Origin: AVCC01 sp039920865 | Lineage (GTDB): Bacteria > Pseudomonadota > Gammaproteobacteria > Burkholderiales > Burkholderiaceae_D | DNA: 11,107 nt | Direction: 5' to 3' | Assembly (NCBI GenBank): GCA_039920865.1 | Contig: JBDSCZ010000248.1 | Span: forward strand, 1 to 11,107 | Shown here: positions 6,988-11,107 of the stretch, piece by piece | Layout: the number at the start of each line of letters is the position of its first letter | How positions within the stretch are numbered: position 1 is the stretch's first letter | The notes under the pieces: generated by a model | Told to the model about the DNA's origin: nothing | The model's input: only the letters and a program-made list of their open reading frames with translations | The model's database searches: none | Position numbers and translations under genes: made by a program

Positions 6988-7203
6988 TCAATGATGATGC
7001 GACCAATTGCCATCTTCAGCATCCATATACGATTGCACCGCATCTTTTTGGCCGGTTGCGTAACGATGCAATTCGCCGCAGGTACATATCCCCTGATACG
7101 GCTGAATATGCGAGCAGGCTGAGACTTTTTGCAGGAATACCTTTACCGGCTTGCTGCATTTTTTGCACTTGAATGTGAGGATTCTGGCGGGTTTATTGGG
7201 CAT
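6988..7203 (-). CDS. 71-aa cysteine-rich, zinc-ribbon-like protein
   Basis: This small protein has a CxxC knuckle (Cys13, Cys16 in FKCKKC), a middle Cys30, and a CTCG knuckle (Cys40, Cys42) followed by ELHRYATG and a terminal WSHHH. Paired cysteines suggest a structural zinc site binding nucleic acid or protein; I cannot name the family. I chose the ATG at 7203 because AGGA lies five bases before it. Longer starts are possible at ATG 7207-7209 or TTG 7218, but these have the AGG abutting or inside the coding part. The reading-frame composition and Cys spacing favour this strand over the overlapping + frame. A clear terminator follows. The methyltransferase stop lies 112 bases upstream on the same strand, so co-transcription is possible. 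His69-71 could add a metal ligand. Confidence 0.7.
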   Translation of the reverse strand: MPNKPARILTFKCKKCSKPVKVFLQKVSACSHIQPYQGICTCGELHRYATGQKDAVQSYMDAEDGNWSHHH

Positions 7204-7254
7204 TTTCATCCTGATCAAAAGACTGTAAATATTTTTATATAAATTCTTGCATCA

Positions 7255-7280
7255 ATGCACACAGGGATTCATGCGTGCAT
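7255..7280. repeat. Imperfect 9-bp inverted repeat between methyltransferase and zinc-ribbon genes
   Basis: ATGCACACA (7255-7263) pairs with TGCGTGCAT (7272-7280) with one A-C mismatch and an 8-base loop. It sits upstream of the zinc-ribbon gene and downstream of the methyltransferase stop, without a T-run. It could be an operator or a weak 3' hairpin. Confidence 0.4.
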
Positions 7281-7315
7281 ATGTAAGCAATTTTTCCATA
7301 ACGGCAGACTGCACG

Positions 7316-8437
7316 TCAGCGCACAGCCAGCCGCCAAAGCGATGTCAGCTCTGCGGCGCGCGCAGTGTGGAGCACGTCGGTGGCGTCGCTGGCGCGCGGA
7401 TGTTGCGGTCGGATATCGGTTCTATCGATGATTTTCAGCCCGGCCTGCTCGATAGCGGCCAGCAACTCGGCGCGGCTACGCAAGCCCAGATGCTCGGCCA
7501 GATCGGAGAGGATCAGCCAGCCTTCGCCGCCCGGCTCCAGATGCGAGGCCAGTCCGCCCAGAAATCCATGCAGCATCCGGCTGTCGGGGTCGTAAATCGC
7601 GGATTCGATTGATGCGCTGGGCCGTGCCGGCAGCCACGGTGGATTGCATACGATTAGCGGCGCACGGCCAGCAGGGAACAAGTCCGCTTTCACTATGTCA
7701 ACCTGCCCGGCTAGACCGAGTCGGGCGATGTTTTCTGTAGCGCAGGCGAGCGCGCGCGGATCCAGGTCGGTGCCGATGACGCGCTTGACGCCGCGCCGCG
7801 CCAGCAGCGCGGCCAGTACGCCGCTGCCAGTGCCGATATCGAAAGCCAGTTCAGTTGACGGTAGTGGCGCGTTGGCCACCAGCTCCAGATATTCGCCGCG
7901 TATCGGTGAAAATACGCCGTAGTGTGGATGGATGCGTTCGTCCAAGACCGCAATTTCGACCCCTTTCTTGCGCCATTCATGGGCACCGATCAAGCCCAGC
8001 AACTCGCGTAGCGAGATCACCGAAGCGACGTCTCCCGGGCCGTACGCTTCCAGACAAGCCTGCTGCACATCGGGTGCGCGCCGCAGTGGGATACGGTAAT
8101 CGGCATCTAACGGTAACAGCAACATCGCCAGCGTGCGGGCACGCTGGGATTGGGCCTGGCGGTGTAAATGAAAGGCTACACTTGGTACTTCGGACGACTT
8201 GCGTGGCTTGTGGTCGGCGCGTCGTGCCAGCGCCTGCAACAATTGGCGCGCATTTTGAAAATCGCCGCGCCACAATAGCGCGCTGCCTTCGCAGGCCAAC
8301 CGATATGCAGTGTCGGCCGCCAACCGGTCATCGGCAATCTGCACCCGTTTTGGCGCTGGCGCGGCGCTCTCGGAATGCCAGCGCGCGCTGCGCTCGACGC
8401 CCTCCTCGCTCCAGCAAATGCGCGGATGCTCGCTCAC
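7316..8437 (-). CDS. Class I SAM-dependent methyltransferase (MTS/HemK-like)
   Basis: This 373-aa protein carries a Rossmann-type SAM-binding motif I, DIGTGSGVLAALLARRG (from 200), the acidic residue of motif II in VIGTDLDPRA, and the catalytic-type NPPW (265-268) in VCNPPWLPARP. NPP(Y/F/W) is typical of enzymes methylating planar nitrogens such as glutamine amides or nucleobases. The long N-terminal part (about 1-170; CEGSALLWRGDFQNARQLLQA, then FHLHRQAQ) resembles the extra domain of RsmC/RlmG-like or PrmC-like proteins, but the substrate is not predictable. The start is GTG 8437, with AAAGG seven bases upstream, and is the only usual start in the frame after an upstream TGA. That frame is open and protein-like before the GTG (QFLQAKGVA), so the natural N-terminus may be longer and disrupted. 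The start overlaps the stop of a 26-codon ORF. Confidence 0.85.
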   Translation of the reverse strand: MSEHPRICWSEEGVERSARWHSESAAPAPKRVQIADDRLAADTAYRLACEGSALLWRGDFQNARQLLQALARRADHKPRKSSEVPSVAFHLHRQAQSQRARTLAMLLLPLDADYRIPLRRAPDVQQACLEAYGPGDVASVISLRELLGLIGAHEWRKKGVEIAVLDERIHPHYGVFSPIRGEYLELVANAPLPSTELAFDIGTGSGVLAALLARRGVKRVIGTDLDPRALACATENIARLGLAGQVDIVKADLFPAGRAPLIVCNPPWLPARPSASIESAIYDPDSRMLHGFLGGLASHLEPGGEGWLILSDLAEHLGLRSRAELLAAIEQAGLKIIDRTDIRPQHPRASDATDVLHTARAAELTSLWRLAVR

Positions 8438-8514
8438 CGCGACGCCTTTGGCTTGCAGAAATTGATCAGGCGCTGCGGTACCGGCAGTGCGAAAAAATGA
8501 AAATAGAAACGCAT
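8434..8514 (-). CDS. 26-aa upstream ORF, possible detached N-terminus of the methyltransferase
   Basis: A frame from ATG 8514 encodes MRFYFHFFALPVPQRLINFC and six more residues. Its TGA overlaps the GTG start of the methyltransferase as GTGA. AGG lies eight bases upstream of the ATG. It could be a leader peptide coupling translation. Alternatively, PVPQRLINF joins smoothly to LQAKGVAVSEHPRICW of the methyltransferase frame if one base were added near 8456-8464, so the two may be pieces of one original N-terminus. Confidence 0.35.
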   Translation of the reverse strand: MRFYFHFFALPVPQRLINFCKPKASR

Positions 8515-8636
8515 GGACTCAACCTGATTAATGTTTACTGAACGCTGTAATGACGTATGAATGGTGAAATAACCAAAAACGCGATGGGTATCGAGATGCT
8601 CGAATCCAAGACGAGAAATTCACTGTGCGAGGGCAG

Positions 8637-8692
8637 ATTTTGCCGCTTTTGCAGTGTCAATAGCGAGCTATTGACCAAAAAAGCGGTGAAAT
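8637..8692. repeat. 56-nt two-tier hairpin
   Basis: The inner stem GTCAATAG/CTATTGAC (8656-8663/8668-8675) is perfect on a CGAG loop. The outer stem 8637-8650/8679-8692 has 14 pairs, two of them G-T, with core CCGCTTTT/AAAAGCGG. The tiers are separated by an unequal internal loop (GCAGT versus CAA). It is intergenic, about 95 bases beyond the stop of the 123-aa gene and about 120 bases before the 26-codon ORF. It may be a REP-like dispersed element, a processed RNA structure or a terminator-type barrier; no long T-run follows on either strand. Confidence 0.65.
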
Positions 8693-8737
8693 ATGCGCCG
8701 CTCAGGGGATTTTGTAGCCGATTATCCCTAAGTCCGG

Positions 8738-8753
8738 CAGACTCCTAGGTCTG
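8738..8753. repeat. Small hairpin downstream of the 123-aa gene
   Basis: CAGAC (8738-8742) pairs with GTCTG (8749-8753) over TCCTAG, 33 bases after the stop of the - strand gene. There is no T-tract. It is a weak 3' structure at best. Confidence 0.25.
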
Positions 8754-8785
8754 ACGATATGCGGCTTCCGGTCTTGGTGCGCGTT

Positions 8786-9157
8786 TTAATGCAGCAACTG
8801 AATGAAATTTTCGGCCTTGCGGACAATTTTATTGGATTCTATGCCGAATGTATTGTGGGTTTCCTGGACCGTAAATTCTTTCAAGCCCTTGGAGCAGAAC
8901 AGGATTCCGCGAAAGTTGGTTCCCAGATAAATGAACGGCGTTATCTTGGTCCGAACCGGCGTCTCATCCGACAACAGCGCCCGCAATGCCCGCTCGACAT
9001 CGTAAAGATTGTTTTCATCGATCGTCACCACGCCACCCTTGGGCTTCGGGAACTGGGTGCTGAAACTGGGGCTTTGCCCCATCGGATTTTTCAGCTTGAT
9101 GATCACGCCGAGCTTGAGAAACTTTGAAACCGCAACAAAATCATCTTCATCAAACAT
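8786..9157 (-). CDS. Hypothetical protein, 123 aa
   Basis: I do not recognise this protein. It starts with an acidic MFDEDDF, continues with a basic/hydrophobic stretch FLKLGVIIKLKNPMGQ, a GGVVTIDENNLYDVERALRALL segment (about 41-62), and ends with FIYLGTNFRGILFCSKGLKEF and KIVRKAENFIQLLH. No signal peptide or membrane helix is evident, so it is likely soluble and of mixed alpha/beta type. The ATG at 9157 has an AGAAG-type ribosome binding site about seven bases upstream. Codon choice looks natural on this strand, and the long + frame over the same DNA (8759-9127) reads as a shadow. It is the last gene of the - strand run, 104 bases after the 56-aa ORF stop, so it could be co-transcribed with the zeta-like gene. 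Confidence 0.65.
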   Translation of the reverse strand: MFDEDDFVAVSKFLKLGVIIKLKNPMGQSPSFSTQFPKPKGGVVTIDENNLYDVERALRALLSDETPVRTKITPFIYLGTNFRGILFCSKGLKEFTVQETHNTFGIESNKIVRKAENFIQLLH

Positions 9158-9228
9158 GGGTTAACTTCTTTCGGTTACTTAACGGTGGTTATCAAAATTG
9201 TTGTGACGCGTTGCTAGGCCAGAATTAT

Positions 9229-9260
9229 CCGCACATGGCCTTACGTATGACGTTGTGCGG
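9229..9260. promoter_or_regulatory. 7-bp hairpin immediately after the 56-aa ORF
   Basis: CCGCACA (9229-9235) and TGTGCGG (9254-9260) are exact complements with an 18-base loop containing the palindrome TACGTA. On the - strand the stem begins one base after the TAA of the 56-aa ORF. No U-tract follows, so it may be an attenuator or mRNA-protecting hairpin rather than a true terminator. Confidence 0.35.
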
Positions 9261-9261
9261 C

Positions 9262-9432
9262 TTACGATCCTGACTTGGGTTGCGGCGGGATGGGCAAAAA
9301 ACCCAATTTCTGCGCCTTGTCGACTGCCTCAAACACTGCTTGTTTGAAGATTTTTTCCAGCGCCGCGGTGTCCTGCAATTTTTCATCAATAGGGTCGGGC
9401 TGCTGTTTCAAATCGATTGCATCTTGTTCCAT
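9262..9432 (-). CDS. 56-aa ORF overlapping the zeta-like gene; candidate antitoxin
   Basis: The frame from ATG 9432 encodes MEQDAIDLKQQPDPIDEKLQ, then a likely amphipathic helix (TAALEKIFKQAVFEAVDKAQ, 22-41) and a proline-rich tail LGFLPIPPQPKSGS. An AGGAG (9438-9442 on this strand) five bases before the ATG is one of the best ribosome binding sites in the window, much better than that of the zeta-like gene. The ORF overlaps the 3' end of that gene by 25 nt in another frame, implying co-expression and probably coupling. I do not recognise the family; a short acidic helix-forming partner beside a zeta-type kinase suggests an antitoxin, although in many such modules the antitoxin gene comes first. 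It could also be an unrelated small protein. Confidence 0.65.
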   Translation of the reverse strand: MEQDAIDLKQQPDPIDEKLQDTAALEKIFKQAVFEAVDKAQKLGFLPIPPQPKSGS

Positions 9433-9983
9433 GATGTCTCCTGGTAGATTGTGTCCTGCACGCCAGTCGCTCCTGCGGCAATAATGTGCGGGTTAGAAGA
9501 TTCAGAATTGTTGAATACCCGCCATCTATCCGCAATCGGAAGATATAGGGAACGAAAATTTTGCACGCTACGTGCATAGCGCCGTGCGATCACCTCAGGC
9601 GGGATAGCATGACCGCCCATACGCACGCGCAACGCCACCCTTTCTTGTGCCAGTGCCACGCTATTGAGCCAGACATAGCAAAGATCAACCCGATAACCTT
9701 GCGCTTTCAGTTTAGTCAGGAATACTGCAAACGTGCGACTCGACAAGGTCGATTCAAACGCAAAGCTCTTGCCCGATCCAGCCAATTCGTGCAAGCGCCG
9801 CAACATGATGCGCCCTGCTTCAAATGCCGCACCTTCCGGATTAAAGGCGGAAAGTCCAGCCGCGATCTGATCCGCATTCACAAAATCCGGAATCGCCAGA
9901 TAGTCACGCAGGACCAGCGGCGCGATGGTGGATTTACCTGCTCCATTGGGGCCGCCTATGACGATGACGTGAGGTTGGGGCAT
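9408..9983 (-). CDS. Zeta toxin-like P-loop kinase / ABC-type ATPase-like protein (COG4185 type)
   Basis: This 191-aa protein has a Walker A motif GGPNGAGKST (10-19), FVNADQIA (34-41, Asp38), SFAFESTLSSR (73-83, Glu77) and an arginine-rich segment RVRMGGHAIPPEVIARRY (119-136), the usual pattern of zeta-toxin-like kinases. The plasmid zeta toxin phosphorylates UDP-N-acetylglucosamine, blocking cell-wall synthesis. Chromosomal short relatives such as this are less understood, and their substrate need not be the same. The length is close to the compact COG4185 form. The ATG at 9983 leaves five residues before the first strand, as is usual, but no clear ribosome binding site precedes it. It follows the GIY-YIG gene by 74 bases and overlaps the downstream 56-aa ORF by 25 nt. 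Confidence 0.85.
   Translation of the reverse strand: MPQPHVIVIGGPNGAGKSTIAPLVLRDYLAIPDFVNADQIAAGLSAFNPEGAAFEAGRIMLRRLHELAGSGKSFAFESTLSSRTFAVFLTKLKAQGYRVDLCYVWLNSVALAQERVALRVRMGGHAIPPEVIARRYARSVQNFRSLYLPIADRWRVFNNSESSNPHIIAAGATGVQDTIYQETSWNKMQSI
9438..9442 (-). promoter_or_regulatory. Strong ribosome binding site of the 56-aa ORF
   Basis: AGGAG on the - strand, five bases before ATG 9432, inside the 3' end of the zeta-like coding region. It is the main sign that the 56-aa frame is translated. Confidence 0.7.
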
Positions 9984-10057
9984 GTTGGCTTGTTTAATGG
10001 TTGAGGTGGATTTGAGCTTGTATGTTGGACTGATAAGGCGTTGGCCTAACTTACGTG

Positions 10058-10945
10058 CTAAACCTTGGCCTTTTCAATCTCATTGTGTTCAATATCCTTC
10101 AATGTTCTTCCGGATTTATCTTTCCACTCTAAGAGGCCATTAGCATTACGTCCCATGATGATCGCAGCCGCTGTAGAAGGGCTACTAAACAAATAATCCT
10201 CGTTAAAAATTAATTTTTCTCCATGTTGTTCTATTTGCTTTCCATCAAACAATAGCTTTCTAAGTTTCGCAAATCCATTTGGAAATGATGCTACGGTTGA
10301 ATTGGCTATTTCTGATCCAGAAAGAACGACGAAGCCGTCAGAGGTTCTTTGCCCTGCGCCTTTCGCTCCTCTAGCCGCATCAATGAATAAATGATTCTCC
10401 TCTTTGTTGTCTTTAGCTTCAAGGCTGTGAATAGGTTCAAATACTTTAAACCCCATAACATTAATGAGCATTTTTATATACTCAACAAATTCCTCCATTT
10501 CAGCTTGATCACTTTCGGAAATGGAAGATTTTGTTGGTGTTAAATTGTTTTTGATTTCATACCGATTTGCTGAAACTGCAGTTTCATACAATCTTGATTC
10601 AAGATATTTGATGTGCGCTTTATTTAGATTTTCATCTTTGCTAATAAAGATAACGGCTTCATTCCAAAAATCTTTTTCGGAAACATGTTGAATGAGCCTG
10701 TTATACACATTTTCAGCTTCGCCAATATAGACCGGAATTTTTTCTTCATTTAATTCTGGTTTTCCAAACAAAAGATAGACTGCAGTCCCTTTAAGCTCAT
10801 TTCGATCACTGCAATCCTTCACTTTATTTCTGGGAATTCTATAGGCTTTTCCTGTCCAATTAGATAGCTCGCAAATCATTCGACCATTAGGCTCCGCATC
10901 CATCAGGAACATCTTTATGGTCTTTCCATATTTTTTTGAAAACAC
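10058..10945 (-). CDS. GIY-YIG nuclease family protein with C-terminal DUF4357-like domain
   Basis: This 295-aa protein shows a GIY-YIG domain (about 52-125): TAVYLLFG (54-61) is the GIY strand, VYIGEAENVYNRL (72-84) the YIG strand with Arg83, and KYLESRLYE carries the metal-binding-type Glu116. The C-terminal part (about 200-290; DGFVVLSGS, YLFSSPSTAAAIIMGR, LLEWKDKSGRTLKD) matches the DUF4357 pattern. The family presumably cleaves or binds DNA; its biological role is not established, and relatives often occur in accessory or restriction-modification settings. The start is GTG 10945, backed by AAGGA six bases upstream. The gene is visibly AT-richer than all its neighbours and uses many A/T-ending codons, a sign of horizontal acquisition. 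It begins 37 bases after the glnS stop without an evident terminator. Confidence 0.88.
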   Translation of the reverse strand: MFSKKYGKTIKMFLMDAEPNGRMICELSNWTGKAYRIPRNKVKDCSDRNELKGTAVYLLFGKPELNEEKIPVYIGEAENVYNRLIQHVSEKDFWNEAVIFISKDENLNKAHIKYLESRLYETAVSANRYEIKNNLTPTKSSISESDQAEMEEFVEYIKMLINVMGFKVFEPIHSLEAKDNKEENHLFIDAARGAKGAGQRTSDGFVVLSGSEIANSTVASFPNGFAKLRKLLFDGKQIEQHGEKLIFNEDYLFSSPSTAAAIIMGRNANGLLEWKDKSGRTLKDIEHNEIEKAKV

Positions 10946-10951
10946 AAGGAT

Positions 10952-10956
10952 TCCTT
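10952..10956 (-). promoter_or_regulatory. Ribosome binding site deciding the GTG start of the GIY-YIG gene
   Basis: AAGGA on the - strand lies six bases before GTG 10945. It supports this non-ATG start over the later in-frame ATG codons. Confidence 0.65.
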
Positions 10957-10982
10957 CGTAATGGGATTAGTTGTTCAGTTGC

Positions 10983-11107
10983 TCACTTCCCCCACGAATC
11001 CTTCAAAGTCGTCACCCGATAAAACACCGGCATTCCCGCGACCGAATCGACACTATCCGCGACAAAATATCCTTGCCGCTCGAACTGGTAGTGGTCTTCC
11101 GGCATTG
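10983..11107 (-). CDS. glnS: Glutaminyl-tRNA synthetase, C-terminal end (partial)
   Basis: The last 41 codons run from the window edge to TGA 10983-10985: MPEDHYQFERQGYFVADSVD, then a short linker and PVFYRVTTLKDSWGK. The HYQFER-GYF segment and the closing V-LKDSWGK are typical of the C-terminal anticodon-binding beta-barrel of bacterial glutaminyl-tRNA synthetase, which charges tRNA-Gln with glutamine in the cytoplasm. The catalytic domain and start lie beyond the right edge. No terminator hairpin is seen in the 37 bases before the next gene, so transcription may continue into the GIY-YIG gene. Confidence 0.85.
   Translation of the reverse strand, partial: MPEDHYQFERQGYFVADSVDSVAGMPVFYRVTTLKDSWGK

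Noticed and set aside
8704..8729. GGGAT/ATCCC inverted repeat between the 56-nt hairpin and the 123-aa gene
   Set aside because: Only five pairs with a 13-base loop; expected by chance.
8557..8748. A 63-codon + strand frame spanning the 56-nt hairpin
   Set aside because: No ribosome binding site, and the frame crosses the hairpin, which better explains the sequence there.
8759..9127. A 122-codon + strand open frame opposite the 123-aa protein
   Set aside because: Codon pattern and ribosome binding site favour the - strand frame, in line with the direction of its neighbours. Some doubt remains because neither protein is recognised.
10043..10056. GCCTAAC / GTTAGGC resembling an integron attC core after the GIY-YIG gene
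   Set aside because: No matching complementary core or attC-length folded site is found nearby or after the other small genes, and no integrase is present, so a cassette array is not supported.

Overview
The window looks like betaproteobacterial chromosome, most likely Burkholderiales close to Oxalobacteraceae. That placement is inferred from protein style and gene content (DUF2760/Hsp70/Hsp70-DUF3731 operon, glnS tail, EamA-type fragment), not from a marker gene. Most genes are moderately GC-rich. The GIY-YIG gene near the right end is clearly more AT-rich and looks acquired.

Left part (1-5868, + strand). A broken end of a small EamA/DMT-type membrane protein (1-130) is followed by a 322-base leader holding a perfect 12-bp dyad. 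Then comes a tightly packed three-gene operon (453-5868): a DUF2760 protein, a 629-aa Hsp70-family ATPase, and a 982-aa Hsp70-family ATPase with a C-terminal DUF3731 extension. The genes overlap by 4 nt and 1 nt, so translation is probably coupled. Both Hsp70s keep the ATPase motifs, lack a recognisable DnaK-type lid, and share a different C-terminal domain. This uncharacterised paired chaperone-like system is the most distinctive content of the window.

Middle part (5937-8514). A HAD-type hydrolase on the - strand converges on the operon. Upstream of it is an AT-rich stretch with two dyads. One dyad is centred on a perfect TATAAT, and a hairpin and a bidirectional terminator follow, so a small + strand transcript (about 6785-6951, possible 33-aa ORF) may lie there. 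Next, both on the - strand, are a 71-aa zinc-ribbon-like protein and a 373-aa class I SAM methyltransferase. The methyltransferase N-terminus appears split between two reading frames.

Right part (8637-11107, all genes - strand). A 56-nt two-tier hairpin precedes an accessory-looking run read in the order glnS (C-terminus only), GIY-YIG/DUF4357 nuclease-like protein, zeta-toxin-like kinase, an overlapping 56-aa ORF that is a candidate antitoxin, and an unrecognised 123-aa protein. The GIY-YIG gene begins 37 bases after the glnS stop with no visible terminator between them, so this cargo may depend partly on glnS transcription.
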